A stretch of 64,000 bases of DNA from Candidatus Treponema merdequi (lineage in GTDB: Bacteria; Spirochaetota; Spirochaetia; Treponematales; Treponemataceae): assembly GCA_018064525.1 (NCBI GenBank), contig JAGHVB010000033.1, positions 1 through 64,000 on the forward strand. Direction: 5' to 3'. Position numbers and translations under genes: made by a program. Of the stretch, positions 1-9,643 are shown in pieces. Within the stretch, counting starts at the first letter, position 1; each line of letters begins with the position of its first letter. The notes under the pieces were generated by a model. It did no database searches, was not told the origin of the DNA, and was given only the letters and a program-made list of their open reading frames with translations.

Positions 1-2
1 TT

Positions 3-3000
3 ATTGTAACATCTATTTTTATATTATTTGTAATAACAATTACACTTTCTTGTCTTTCTGTTATTTACATTCAGTCAAAACACGCCTGCTGGGGAAGACT
101 TGCCTCTCATGCTACCATTACCGAAGTCAAAACGAGATCATTAATTTATGCATACGAAAACAGCCTTAAGAGCATTGCTTCAGTTTTTGATTCTTCAGAT
201 TCCATACATCAATCAAATTATCTGAAGAAAATTCAAAACATCAGACTTTATGATCTTCATTCACCAGTAAGAATTTATTTTAAAAACAAAAAAGCTGTTA
301 CAGAAGATCAGTTTTATGATGATGTTTCAGAATTTATTGATTATGATAAGATTGAAAGTACAGAACCTTATGTAACTCTTGTATATAAAGATCCTTTTCA
401 TCCTGAAAATATGATTACAGAAGTCAGGACTCCAATTATCTGTAATAATGAAATAATTGGAATGGCAGCAAGTGTTGTAGATCTTAAAAAACTGGAAAAA
501 TTTATTTCCGAAGCTTCCGCACCTGGTAATGCTTATGTCTATCTTTTAGACAGAAGAGACGACACACTTTTTGTTGATACAGAGCATAAAGAAATCATTA
601 ACATTCATAATTTTGAAAACAGAACGCCTGTAAAAGGATATTCATCAAAAACTTTTTTAGAAGATATCTATCACTGCAGGCCTTCAAAACTCGCATTACA
701 CAGTCTTAGTGATAATAAAGTAAAATTTTTTTATTCAGTACCATCATCAGTACAGGATATTTCTGTCATCATTGGAATGAATAAAGAAAATTTATTTCAG
801 GATATGACATTTATCAGAAAAGTTTTCATTTCGCTGATAGTTACTGTAAATATTGCATTTATCTTTTATCTTATTATTCTGACCAAAATTACAAGAAAGC
901 AGTTTTCAGAACAGAATTTTGAATATTCTGAAATTGCAAAAGCATTAAGTAATTCTTTTGACTGTATTTATTTTGTAAATATAGTTAATGACACTTTCAA
1001 AATTTTTAATGAACATGCTACCTATTCAAAACTTAATTTAAAGATTGAATGTAAAGATTTCTTTAAGGAATCTCTTAATAATATTTCAAAAGTTGTTCAT
1101 GAAAATGATATTGAATTAGTAAGACAATTCATTGACAAGCGTAGTATACTGAACAAATTAAAAACAGGAGAAGTAGTTTCTCAGGTTTACAGGCTCATGA
1201 TTGAAAATACCCCTGTTTATTACAGAATGAAAGTTATGAAACTTATTTCAGATTCTGAACATATTGTTGTTGCTACAGAAAACGTTAACGATGAAGTATT
1301 AAGAGAACATGAAGAACAGCTCAGAAGCATAAAAATTATTCAGGCGCTTTCTGATAACTTTGAGACAATTTATTATGTCGATTCAAATTCAGAAAAATAT
1401 GAAACACATAGTGTAAATCCAGAATTTACTAAATCAGTACTTACTCAAATAACACAAGGTGAAAATTTCTTTGATGACGTTATAGTAAATACAAGTAATA
1501 TTGTTGTAGATGATGATAGAGTTAAATTCCTTGAATATTTTAACCGCAGTTATTTTTCTACAAAATTAACACAGGATTCTGACATCAATCTTGATATCCG
1601 TCTTTTAATTTCAAATACCCCTGTCTGGTACAGAATCAAAGCCGTATTAATAAAAGATGCCAATAACAATTCAAAATATATTATTGGTTTAAAGAATATA
1701 TTAAATGAAAAGAAAAAAGAAATTGAAATTTCAAGAAACTCAGAAATTATTAAAATCCTTGCATCTGAATATTCTGCTGTTTTCTATATCGATCTCGATA
1801 CAGAAGATGTTATTCCATATTCATTAAATGAATATACAATTTCTAATTTCGGACGATATTTTAAAACCGGTGTTAAATATTCAGAAGCATTTGAAAATTT
1901 CGTAAACACAAATATAAGTCCATCAGACAGAGAAGCGATGCTTAAATTAGCAAGCACTGAAACTATAAAATCTATTCTTCAAAAACAGAAATCCTATAAT
2001 ACCACTTATCTTGGTTATAATGATGGAATTGCACATTACTGCGAAATTAAAATTGTAAAATTTGGTGATGAAAAAGAAACTCCTGTCGGAGTAGCAATTG
2101 GATTTTCTGATCGTGATGATGAGATTTTAGCACATTATGTTGACTCAAAACTTTATCAGGATTACTTTGGTATTTACTTTGTAAACCTTGATACTGACAG
2201 TGTAAGAATTATCAAACAGGATTTAACAAATAATATTTCAAATTTCAAATCAAATGAATTATTCCTGCCTCAAATGGCGTCATACACTTACTATATTGAT
2301 CCTAAATTCAGAGATGATGTAGTTAAATTCTGTAATAAACAATATTTGAGTGATTTCTTTATAAATGAAGATAAACGAGAATATACTTATCAGACAATCA
2401 ACGGTTTATGGCACAGATGTACCGGGTTCGTTGTAGAAAGGGAAAGCAATTTACCAAAAAACATCATTTTAGCTTTTATGAATATTGATAATGCCTCAGG
2501 TCAGAAAATTGAACTTACAGAAAAAATTTCTGAACAGAAGAAAGCTCTTGAAGAGCAGCAGATTCTTCTTGAACAGGCTCTCGTAAAAGCAAATGCAGCA
2601 AGCAGTGCAAAAACTGCATTCTTAAGCAATATGTCACATGATATCAGAACTCCTATGAATGCTATTACAGGTTTTACAAATCTTGCACTGGAACACATCA
2701 ATGAAACTGAAAAAGTAAAAAACTATCTCGAAAAAGTTGCAACTTCATCAAATCACCTTCTCTCTCTGATTAATGACGTTCTTGATATGAGCCGCATCGA
2801 AGCTGGAAAAATCATGCTTGATCTTGAACCTGAAAATCTTTTGAATATTATAAATTATATAAAAGATATTCTTACACCTGAGATTTCCCTTAAACAGCAG
2901 AATTTTATCATTAACACAGATGAATTAATTCACCAGGATGTAGTCTGTGACAGACTTCGTCTTAACAGAGTTTTACTCAACATTATTTCAAATTCCATCA

Positions 3001-3749
3001 AATATACACAAAAAAACGGGTCAATTTCCATTACCGTTTCAGAACAGGATAGTACAAAAGAAAATTACAAACGATTTACATTTATCATCGAAGATAATGG
3101 AATGGGTATGAACGAAGAATTCCTTAAAACGATTTTTGAACCGTTCACCCGCGAACGAAATTCAACTGTTTCCGGTATTCAGGGAACAGGTCTTGGAATG
3201 GCAATTACAAAAAATCTTATTGATATCATGAATGGAACAATTAATATTGAAAGTCATGAACACAAAGGTACTAAAACCACTATCTGTCTTGAATTACAGC
3301 TATCTGACAATAATACAGCAATTAACGATAAAGCTCTTGAAACAACAGAAAAAATTTCATTTTCTGGAACAAAGATTCTTCTTGTTGATGACAATGACTT
3401 TAACAGAGAAATTGCAAACCTTATATTAACTGATGAAGGAATTATCGTCGAAGAAGCAACAAATGGGCTTGAAGCTGTTGAAAAAATCGCCTCGTCAAAA
3501 CCCGGAAGCATTAACTTAATCTTAATGGATATTCAAATGCCTGGAATGAATGGATATGAAGCTGCTAAAAACATCCGTGCACTTGAAAATAAAGAGCTTT
3601 CTGAAATTCCAATTATTGCCATGACTGCAAATGCTTTTGAAGAAGACCGCGCTCTTGCTTTCAGTGCAGGAATGAATGAGCATATTTCGAAACCATTAAA
3701 TCTTGCAAAACTTATGGAAGTACTTGGAAAATTCCTTAAAAAAGAATAA
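3..3749 (+). CDS. Hybrid sensor histidine kinase with tandem PAS-like modules, 5' end outside window
   Basis: The reading frame is open from base 3, so the true start lies upstream; the first in-window Met is at 411. Order: a transmembrane stretch at the very start, an extracytoplasmic sensor, a second hydrophobic segment near bases 815-890, then four related PAS-like modules beginning near 950, 1357, 1768 and 2158 (about 133 residues apart), a coiled linker, a HisKA domain with SNMSHDIRTPMNA (phospho-His codon 2637-2639), an ATPase domain with DNGMGM and GTGLGMAI, and a receiver with LILMDIQMPG (Asp codon 3528-3530). There is no Hpt domain. It probably passes phosphate to a separate Hpt protein; a stand-alone Hpt gene lies at 4682-5038. 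The signal sensed is unknown. Confidence 0.93.
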   Translation: MVTSIFILFVITITLSCLSVIYIQSKHACWGRLASHATITEVKTRSLIYAYENSLKSIASVFDSSDSIHQSNYLKKIQNIRLYDLHSPVRIYFKNKKAVTEDQFYDDVSEFIDYDKIESTEPYVTLVYKDPFHPENMITEVRTPIICNNEIIGMAASVVDLKKLEKFISEASAPGNAYVYLLDRRDDTLFVDTEHKEIINIHNFENRTPVKGYSSKTFLEDIYHCRPSKLALHSLSDNKVKFFYSVPSSVQDISVIIGMNKENLFQDMTFIRKVFISLIVTVNIAFIFYLIILTKITRKQFSEQNFEYSEIAKALSNSFDCIYFVNIVNDTFKIFNEHATYSKLNLKIECKDFFKESLNNISKVVHENDIELVRQFIDKRSILNKLKTGEVVSQVYRLMIENTPVYYRMKVMKLISDSEHIVVATENVNDEVLREHEEQLRSIKIIQALSDNFETIYYVDSNSEKYETHSVNPEFTKSVLTQITQGENFFDDVIVNTSNIVVDDDRVKFLEYFNRSYFSTKLTQDSDINLDIRLLISNTPVWYRIKAVLIKDANNNSKYIIGLKNILNEKKKEIEISRNSEIIKILASEYSAVFYIDLDTEDVIPYSLNEYTISNFGRYFKTGVKYSEAFENFVNTNISPSDREAMLKLASTETIKSILQKQKSYNTTYLGYNDGIAHYCEIKIVKFGDEKETPVGVAIGFSDRDDEILAHYVDSKLYQDYFGIYFVNLDTDSVRIIKQDLTNNISNFKSNELFLPQMASYTYYIDPKFRDDVVKFCNKQYLSDFFINEDKREYTYQTINGLWHRCTGFVVERESNLPKNIILAFMNIDNASGQKIELTEKISEQKKALEEQQILLEQALVKANAASSAKTAFLSNMSHDIRTPMNAITGFTNLALEHINETEKVKNYLEKVATSSNHLLSLINDVLDMSRIEAGKIMLDLEPENLLNIINYIKDILTPEISLKQQNFIINTDELIHQDVVCDRLRLNRVLLNIISNSIKYTQKNGSISITVSEQDSTKENYKRFTFIIEDNGMGMNEEFLKTIFEPFTRERNSTVSGIQGTGLGMAITKNLIDIMNGTINIESHEHKGTKTTICLELQLSDNNTAINDKALETTEKISFSGTKILLVDDNDFNREIANLILTDEGIIVEEATNGLEAVEKIASSKPGSINLILMDIQMPGMNGYEAAKNIRALENKELSEIPIIAMTANAFEEDRALAFSAGMNEHISKPLNLAKLMEVLGKFLKKE

Positions 3750-3794
3750 CTTAAATTAATTTATACCCCGCAGAAACTGCGTAAGGAGTTTTTT

Positions 3795-4670
3795 ATGATT
3801 AATGACCTCAATCTGCTGAATGTTTTTTATCAGGTAGCTGTTCTGTCCTCAATCTCCAAAGCAGCAGAAAAACTCCATGTCTCTCAGCCGGCAATCAGCC
3901 AGCATATCAAGACACTTGAACGCGAAACAGGTTTTAAACTCTTTATCAGAAGTAAAAAAGGCGTAAAACTAACAAGTGAATCACAGGAACTTTTTAATTA
4001 CTGTAAAACAATTTTTAAGCAGATAGATTCAATCAACCAGACACTTCAGGATTTTACTACACTTGATTCCGGAATATTAAACATCGGTGCATCAGATACA
4101 ATCTGTAAGTATTATTTAATTGATAAGTTAAAAGGATTTGAAAAGCTTTATCCAAAAATCAAATACAGAATTACAAACTGTACTACAAGTGAATCATTAA
4201 ACCTGTTAAAAAACCGTGATGTTGATATTGCATTTGTACATGCACCTGTTCAGAATAATGATTTTTCTTTTCATGAATGTCTTGTGCTCGAAGATTATTT
4301 TGTATGCGCTTATGATTTTGACTGTTCTAAAATTAAAAACCTTTCTGACCTTACAAAGTACAGAACTCTGCTTCTCGAAGAATCTTCTTATTCAAGAAAA
4401 TTTCTTGACCGAAATCTTGCACAATACGGCGTCCAACTGCATCCAAAATTTGAACTTGCTTCTCTTGATCTACTGATAGAATTCTGCAAAAAAAACATGG
4501 GAATTATCTGCGTTTCAAAACAATACATCAAACAGGAACTAAAAAATAAAGAATTGAAAATAATAAAAATACCAGAAAAACTAGACACACGGACTATTTC
4601 TCTGGCATACGATAACGACTACGTTTCAAACGCAGCAAAAAAATTTATTGAATATTCATTAAAGCATTAA
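3795..4670 (+). CDS. LysR-family transcriptional regulator
   Basis: A 291-residue protein of normal LysR length. The N-terminal winged helix-turn-helix is clear (AAEKLHVSQPAISQHIKTLE, about residues 19-38), followed by a linker helix and a two-lobed effector-binding domain of about 200 residues. It starts 45 bases after the kinase on the same strand, with an AAGGAG ribosome binding site just before the ATG, so the two genes are probably co-transcribed. A small CGCAG-AAA-CTGCG hairpin lies just upstream of that site. The target genes and ligand cannot be read from the sequence. It converges with the Hpt gene, with 11 bases between the two ends. Confidence 0.92.
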   Translation: MINDLNLLNVFYQVAVLSSISKAAEKLHVSQPAISQHIKTLERETGFKLFIRSKKGVKLTSESQELFNYCKTIFKQIDSINQTLQDFTTLDSGILNIGASDTICKYYLIDKLKGFEKLYPKIKYRITNCTTSESLNLLKNRDVDIAFVHAPVQNNDFSFHECLVLEDYFVCAYDFDCSKIKNLSDLTKYRTLLLEESSYSRKFLDRNLAQYGVQLHPKFELASLDLLIEFCKKNMGIICVSKQYIKQELKNKELKIIKIPEKLDTRTISLAYDNDYVSNAAKKFIEYSLKH

Positions 4671-4681
4671 ATCTTTTAAAT

Positions 4682-5038
4682 TTATGAAAGCTGGCTGAAA
4701 ATATTTTTATTTTTTTCATATTCAACTTTAATTTCATCAAAAAGTCTTTTTGCTTCTGCAGGATCTTTTATTTCACGACCTCTTACATATTCAACTAAAT
4801 CAGAAATCTTTTTTGTTAAAACATTAAATCCGATATTAAGACAATTTCCTTTCATTGTATGCGAAATTTCAAATGTAAGATTTGGATCATTTTTTTCAAC
4901 AGCGTCTTTTAATGAATCTATATCACCAGTTGTAAAAAACATTTTTGAAAATTTTGCTATTCTTTCTTCTTTTCCAAGTCTTTCAAAAACTTCATTATAA
5001 TCACTATTTATTGCCTCATAGCATTCTCTAACTGTCAT
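4682..5038 (-). CDS. Stand-alone Hpt phosphotransfer protein
   Basis: A 118-residue protein consisting of one histidine phosphotransfer domain. The signature SHTMKGNCLNIG carries the phospho-His at residue 60 with the usual HxxKG spacing, inside an alpha-helical protein. The start at 5038 is chosen because AAAGGAG lies just upstream; a longer reading would run into the previous gene. It is the second gene of an operon after the REC-HD-GYP gene, with a gap of 16 bases. It could relay phosphate from a hybrid kinase that lacks an Hpt domain, such as the one ending at 3749, to the HD-GYP receiver. That partnership is inferred from position only. Confidence 0.88.
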   Translation of the reverse strand: MTVRECYEAINSDYNEVFERLGKEERIAKFSKMFFTTGDIDSLKDAVEKNDPNLTFEISHTMKGNCLNIGFNVLTKKISDLVEYVRGREIKDPAEAKRLFDEIKVEYEKNKNIFSQLS

Positions 5039-5054
5039 TATTAACTCCTTTTTA

Positions 5055-6161
5055 TTAACTAACAGATTCCATATCACGGATCATATATTGATTTTTTAAT
5101 CTTACTTCTTCCATAAGTCTTGTTTTTAAATTTGGTCCAATTTCTTTTATACATTTTACAAGAAGAGAATTGAATACACCGCATTCATCATTTGAAATCA
5201 TTCTTATAGCTTCTTCATGTGTAAATGCTTTTTTATAACAGCGCTCACTTGTAAGAGCATCAAAAACATCTGCCAGTGCAACAACCTGAGCTTCAATTGG
5301 AATATCATCACCTTTAAGACCATTAGGATAACCTCTTCCATCATAACGCTCATGATGCCAGAGACAGATTTTATATGCCAGCTTTACAAGAGGTTCATCT
5401 TTATAAATACCTGTTGATTCAAGCATCTGACTGCCAATTACAGTATGTTTTTTCATGAATTCAAATTCTTCAGGAGTAAGTTTTCCAGGTTTATTTAATA
5501 TCTCATCTGGAATAGAAACTTTTCCAAGATCATGAAGTGCAGCTGCCCTTGAAATAAGAGCGATTTCTTTTTTTGAAAAATTATATTTATCTGATTTTTC
5601 ATTAATGTATTCAAGAAAGATTTTTGTCAAAAGAGAAACATTTTCAATATGATCATTACTCTCTTTATTTCTAAATTCAACTGTATGACCTAATATTGAA
5701 ATCATCATATCACTGAGACGGTCATTTTCGTGAATCTGTTCAATTACCATTCCGGCAAGTTTTTTCTGATTTTCATAAAGTCCGACAATATTATTGATTC
5801 GCTTTTTTACAACAATTTCGTCAAAAGGTCTTAAAATATAATCCGAAGCACCAAGTGTATAACTTCGTCTGATAGCATCAGGGGAATATTCTGCAGAAAT
5901 AACAATTACAGGTAATGACTTAATCCAGTTACGCTCGTTCATAATCTGCATAACCTGAAAACCATTCATATTGGCCATTGTCAGATCAAGAAGAACACAT
6001 GCAAGTTCTGATTTTCGCTGTTCCATAATTGTAATGGCAGTCGATCCATTTGAAGCTTCGATGATTCTGAAAGAATCCTGAATAATTTCTGTCAGTAAAT
6101 CTCTGTTGTATGCAGAATCATCAACAATTAAAATAAGTGGCAACTTTTTTTTAGTTTCCAT
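5055..6161 (-). CDS. Response regulator with HD-GYP domain (c-di-GMP phosphodiesterase type)
   Basis: A 368-residue protein. Residues 1-125 form a receiver with acidic DD at 14-15 and phospho-Asp 59 (VLLDLT). The usual KPF lysine near the end of the receiver is replaced by Arg (LRPF). The C-terminal half is an HD-GYP domain with HDLGK, a conserved HH pair and GRGYP, which in this family hydrolyses cyclic di-GMP; the metal and GYP motifs look intact. The start at 6161 (METKKK) is preferred over an upstream in-frame Met because the longer form would run through the divergent promoter region; a weak GAGAGAAAG site precedes it. It is followed by the Hpt gene in the same operon. Confidence 0.92.
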   Translation of the reverse strand: METKKKLPLILIVDDSAYNRDLLTEIIQDSFRIIEASNGSTAITIMEQRKSELACVLLDLTMANMNGFQVMQIMNERNWIKSLPVIVISAEYSPDAIRRSYTLGASDYILRPFDEIVVKKRINNIVGLYENQKKLAGMVIEQIHENDRLSDMMISILGHTVEFRNKESNDHIENVSLLTKIFLEYINEKSDKYNFSKKEIALISRAAALHDLGKVSIPDEILNKPGKLTPEEFEFMKKHTVIGSQMLESTGIYKDEPLVKLAYKICLWHHERYDGRGYPNGLKGDDIPIEAQVVALADVFDALTSERCYKKAFTHEEAIRMISNDECGVFNSLLVKCIKEIGPNLKTRLMEEVRLKNQYMIRDMESVS

Positions 6162-6234
6162 AAACTTTCTCTCTATAAATTTTATTTTAACACAGTATTT
6201 CAAATAAAGCAAACTTGATATAAAATATTCATTT

Positions 6235-6792
6235 ATGAGGAACATAATAATTCTTATATTTCTGTTATTTTCATATTCCCTCTTATTCTCACAGCAGAGT
6301 CCGGCTCTACCCCAGACAGACAACACTGAAACTCAAGACTTAAAACCAAACTGGTGGTCACTCATAATTTATCGTCCTGAAAATACAGAAAGAATGAATG
6401 ATGTACGATGCTGGATAAAATTCGAAGATATGGAAACCGGACAAGATGTAACCTATACAAAATTAAAAGCAGATTATGCATGGGTTTCAACACCCGGCTG
6501 GAGACACAAATATCAGAAAACTTATTATCTTTCCGGCGGAATGTGCATGCACATAAACTTAAAACGCGGTAAATATAAAATAACAGTTTATACTCCAAAA
6601 GAAAAAAACAACAGATTCAAAACAGAAAATAATGGTGACTGGACTTCCAACGACTTTTATTATGACACAGAAAATCCAGCAAATGTAATCTGGGTTGTAC
6701 CTACTGCAAATGAAAACGGATTTTATAACGGCGGCTGGCTGATTACAGGAAAAAGCCCGCAGTATTACAAATTTGCTAAACCTGTTTTTTAA
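6235..6792 (+). CDS. Secreted protein of unknown function
   Basis: A 185-residue protein with a typical signal peptide: Met-Arg, a hydrophobic core of about 15 residues, and a probable cleavage near SLLFSQQS. The rest is hydrophilic and rich in Trp, Tyr and Asn, suggesting a beta-rich periplasmic or surface protein. I do not recognise the family. No ribosome binding site is visible; a TAAAAT box ends 8 bases before the ATG, so a leaderless mRNA is possible. Its last 17 bases overlap the end of the convergent EamA transporter gene. It is divergent from the HD-GYP gene. Confidence 0.75.
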   Translation: MRNIIILIFLLFSYSLLFSQQSPALPQTDNTETQDLKPNWWSLIIYRPENTERMNDVRCWIKFEDMETGQDVTYTKLKADYAWVSTPGWRHKYQKTYYLSGGMCMHINLKRGKYKITVYTPKEKNNRFKTENNGDWTSNDFYYDTENPANVIWVVPTANENGFYNGGWLITGKSPQYYKFAKPVF

Positions 6793-7714
6793 TCATCACT
6801 TCACGAAAGATTACTGAAATAATAATTAAAATTCCGCCTGTAATACAAAGAATGCCCGGAATCTCGTGAACAAAAATCAAAACCCAGACAGGGTTCATAA
6901 GAGGTTCAATCATTGTAATTAAAGATGCGGACAGTGCATTTACTTTCTTAATTCCGATTGAATAAGTAATATTTGCAAGTCCCATCTGAATGCTTCCAAG
7001 AAGAATTAAAAAAATAAATGACTGCAGATCAGGAATACCATCCGGTTTTGCAAAAATAAACGGTAGTCCAAAAATTGCAGTAATCAGCTGCGCAAGCATA
7101 AATGAATCAAAAGAAGTGTTGTCGCCTGGAGTATAAAGCGATTGCTTTCTCTGAAAAATAGTACAGCCGGCAAAAGAAATTCCTGAAATAAAAGCAATTA
7201 TATTTCCAAGAAGTTTTGTTTCTGAAAATTTTCCATCAGACGGAGCAAAAATATTTTCTGCAAAAAACAAAAACATTCCGATACATACACCAAGAATTGT
7301 AATGTAATCAATTTTTGTATTTCTTTCTTTTAAGATTAAAGGACCAAATGCTATAATCCATATCGGAAAAGTATACTGTAAAAGAACAGCATTTGCAGAA
7401 TATGTAAGTTTATTTGCAAGACAGAATAATATCATTGTAACGGCATAACTTATTGCACTGAGCCATAGATATAAAGTTCCAAAGCCGTCAACTTTTTTAA
7501 CTTTTGCATTCTGTAAAAGTTTTTCATCATCCGTTTTAAAAAGAACTAGACGCGGAAATCTTTTTGCAAAAACTGCAATCGTAATAAAAGCAAAGGTACT
7601 TCTAAAACCAGCTACTGCAAAAGAATTTATATTTACATATTTCATAAATACGCCGGCAAGACTCCAGCAGAATGCACATACAACAAGTGCAAAAGCACCA
7701 TCAATTTTTTTCAT
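6776..7714 (-). CDS. EamA/DMT-superfamily transporter
   Basis: A 312-residue membrane protein with about ten hydrophobic segments arranged as two EamA repeats, the normal size for drug/metabolite transporters of this superfamily. Family members export or import small metabolites such as amino acids and nucleosides; the substrate is not predictable here. A long cytoplasmic loop near residues 55-75 is rich in Lys and Asp. A GAGG site lies 7 bases before the ATG. It follows the radical SAM gene by 26 bases and is probably co-transcribed with it. Confidence 0.88.
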   Translation of the reverse strand: MKKIDGAFALVVCAFCWSLAGVFMKYVNINSFAVAGFRSTFAFITIAVFAKRFPRLVLFKTDDEKLLQNAKVKKVDGFGTLYLWLSAISYAVTMILFCLANKLTYSANAVLLQYTFPIWIIAFGPLILKERNTKIDYITILGVCIGMFLFFAENIFAPSDGKFSETKLLGNIIAFISGISFAGCTIFQRKQSLYTPGDNTSFDSFMLAQLITAIFGLPFIFAKPDGIPDLQSFIFLILLGSIQMGLANITYSIGIKKVNALSASLITMIEPLMNPVWVLIFVHEIPGILCITGGILIIISVIFREVMIKKQV

Positions 7715-7740
7715 ATTCCAGCCTCATTTTATAAATCAAA

Positions 7741-9477
7741 TTAACGTTTTTGAGATTCATATTTAATAAGAAGTTCAGTTGTTTTTTTATTTTCAGACGG
7801 AACTTCTTTACTTACATCAAAATCAAAGACTTCATATTCAGTAAGTGCAAACGCAAGTCTTGTGCTGTGCAGAAGACCTTTCTGCTCAAGAAGTATCCTG
7901 TGTCTTTCTTTATCATAACGATGATCGTACCACGAAGGAAAACCGCCTTTCTTTCCTGTAAGGACAAAGTCATACCGTAAAAGATTTGAAATAAGTAAAA
8001 GATCAAGTTTTTCAAATGAATTGAATTTTGAAAAATATTCATTTAAAAATTCAAACCAGTAATAATCTTTTCTTGCCTGATTTAAAGAACCTTTCTGTTT
8101 TGCAAAATTGCAAATGCTTTCAAAAAAAGCAAACGGACTTATATTATCAAAAACATATTTTACTGTATTATCAAAAATATGCTTATTCCAGAATTCATCA
8201 ACTAGAACTTCTATATCTTTTAAAAACATCATTTCATCAAAACTCATAAATGGAGTTGACAGAGTTTCATAAACTGCATTTGTCTGCCATTTATAATCAT
8301 TTTCGGATGCGTACTTATGCATTAAAGTTCCATTTAATACTTTTAAAAATCCAAACTGAAGTGCATCAGGACGAAGTGACATTACGAAATCGAAACTTTT
8401 TTCAAATGAAGAAAGATCCTCATACGGAAGACCTGCGATTAAATCAAGATGCTGATGTATTGTTTTTGGAATCTGTTTTATATTTTCTGCAAGTTTTTCT
8501 ATATTATCAGAACGGTTGATTGCCCTTAATGTTTTTTTATTTGAAGACTGAACACCGACTTCAAACTGCATTACATTACACGGAACTGTCTGTAAAAATT
8601 CGAGAGCTTCTTTTGAAAGATATTCTGCTTCAATTTCAAAATGGAACATTGTCTTACCGTTATGATTTTTCAAAATATATTTCCATATTGAAATATAACG
8701 TTCTGGATTTATGTTATAAGTACGGTCAACAAATTTTACAAGTTTGACATTCGCATCAAGAAATATTTTTAGCTCTGAAAAAACTTTTTCTGTCGATTTA
8801 AATCGGACTGATTTATCGATACTCGAAAGACAATAAGAACAGCTGTAAGGACAACCGCGGGAAGATTCATAATAATAAATTTTATTATCCTGTTCAAAAC
8901 AGTCTGTTAAAAGTTCCGGATATCCAAACGTAAGACTATCAAGATTTTCTATCAGCTGACGCGGAGAAGTGAATACAATTTTTTCAGAATTCTGTCTATA
9001 ATAAACACCGGAAACTGTTTTTAATACTTCAGCAAAGTCTTTTGAAGAAGCAGTTTTATTTTCTAAAAATATATTCCTGTTAAGTTTTGAAAGAAGTTCT
9101 AAAACAGTCTGTTCGCCTTCTCCAGAAATTATAAAATCAAGATCAGAAAGCGTGCTAAGATATTTTTCTGCAGCATATCCAAACTCCGGCCCGCCGGCAC
9201 CAACAAGAGAACAGCTTAAAACCTTTTTAATATCACTGATAAGATTTTTACAGACTTCTGCATTCCAGATATAAGTTGAAAAAAGAACAATATCGGCATG
9301 TGTTTGAGCAATTTTACGGATAATTTCACCATGAGGCTCGTTAATCGTATATTCACCGCACGAAAGCTCAATACCGCTTTGAGAAGGCAGATTTGCCCTC
9401 ACAAACGATTCTATCGAACGAATTGCGAGACAAGTGTGCATATAGCTTGCATTTACAGCTGCAAAATGAACTTTCAT
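7741..9477 (-). CDS. B12-binding-domain radical SAM protein (DUF4080 type)
   Basis: A 578-residue protein. The N-terminal part (about residues 1-150) resembles a cobalamin-binding Rossmann domain. A radical SAM core follows with the 4Fe-4S motif in RGCPYSCSYC (CxxxCxxC) and the SAM-binding elements expected of this class. The C-terminal extension of about 200 residues is the kind annotated as DUF4080. Substrate and product are unknown; relatives methylate unreactive carbons or act on tRNA. There is no ribosome binding site. An extended -10 (TG then TATAAT, 9485-9490) ends 7 bases before the ATG, so the mRNA is probably leaderless. Confidence 0.88.
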   Translation of the reverse strand: MKVHFAAVNASYMHTCLAIRSIESFVRANLPSQSGIELSCGEYTINEPHGEIIRKIAQTHADIVLFSTYIWNAEVCKNLISDIKKVLSCSLVGAGGPEFGYAAEKYLSTLSDLDFIISGEGEQTVLELLSKLNRNIFLENKTASSKDFAEVLKTVSGVYYRQNSEKIVFTSPRQLIENLDSLTFGYPELLTDCFEQDNKIYYYESSRGCPYSCSYCLSSIDKSVRFKSTEKVFSELKIFLDANVKLVKFVDRTYNINPERYISIWKYILKNHNGKTMFHFEIEAEYLSKEALEFLQTVPCNVMQFEVGVQSSNKKTLRAINRSDNIEKLAENIKQIPKTIHQHLDLIAGLPYEDLSSFEKSFDFVMSLRPDALQFGFLKVLNGTLMHKYASENDYKWQTNAVYETLSTPFMSFDEMMFLKDIEVLVDEFWNKHIFDNTVKYVFDNISPFAFFESICNFAKQKGSLNQARKDYYWFEFLNEYFSKFNSFEKLDLLLISNLLRYDFVLTGKKGGFPSWYDHRYDKERHRILLEQKGLLHSTRLAFALTEYEVFDFDVSKEVPSENKKTTELLIKYESQKR

Positions 9478-9484
9478 AATGCAG

Positions 9485-9490
9485 ATTATA
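9485..9490 (-). promoter_or_regulatory. -10 box of the radical SAM gene
   Basis: A perfect TATAAT read on the minus strand, preceded by TG in the extended -10 position, ends 7 bases before the start codon at 9477. No Shine-Dalgarno sequence fits between them. No good -35 is seen. Confidence 0.5.
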
Positions 9491-9567
9491 TCATTTTGCA
9501 GAAGTTTTCACACCACCCGGCGACTTTTATAAAAATTGAACACACTTTCTGACCGATTTCTGCCTAC

Positions 9568-9596
9568 TTGATTAAACTACTGTTTTTATATATTAT
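9568..9596 (+). promoter_or_regulatory. Probable rpsU promoter
   Basis: TTGATT at 9568-9573 and TATTAT at 9591-9596 are separated by 17 bases, giving a start point about 40 bases upstream of the rpsU ATG. The leader contains a small CGG-AATTA-CCG inverted repeat and then AGGAGGTGA. Confidence 0.45.
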
Positions 9597-9643
9597 TACT
9601 ATGTTTTTACGGAATTACCGAAGAAAAGGAGGTGACTTACACT

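Noticed and set aside
2501-2701. Minus-strand open frame opposite the kinase HisKA region
   Set aside because: It mirrors a strongly conserved coding region on the other strand and has no ribosome binding site; it is a shadow frame.
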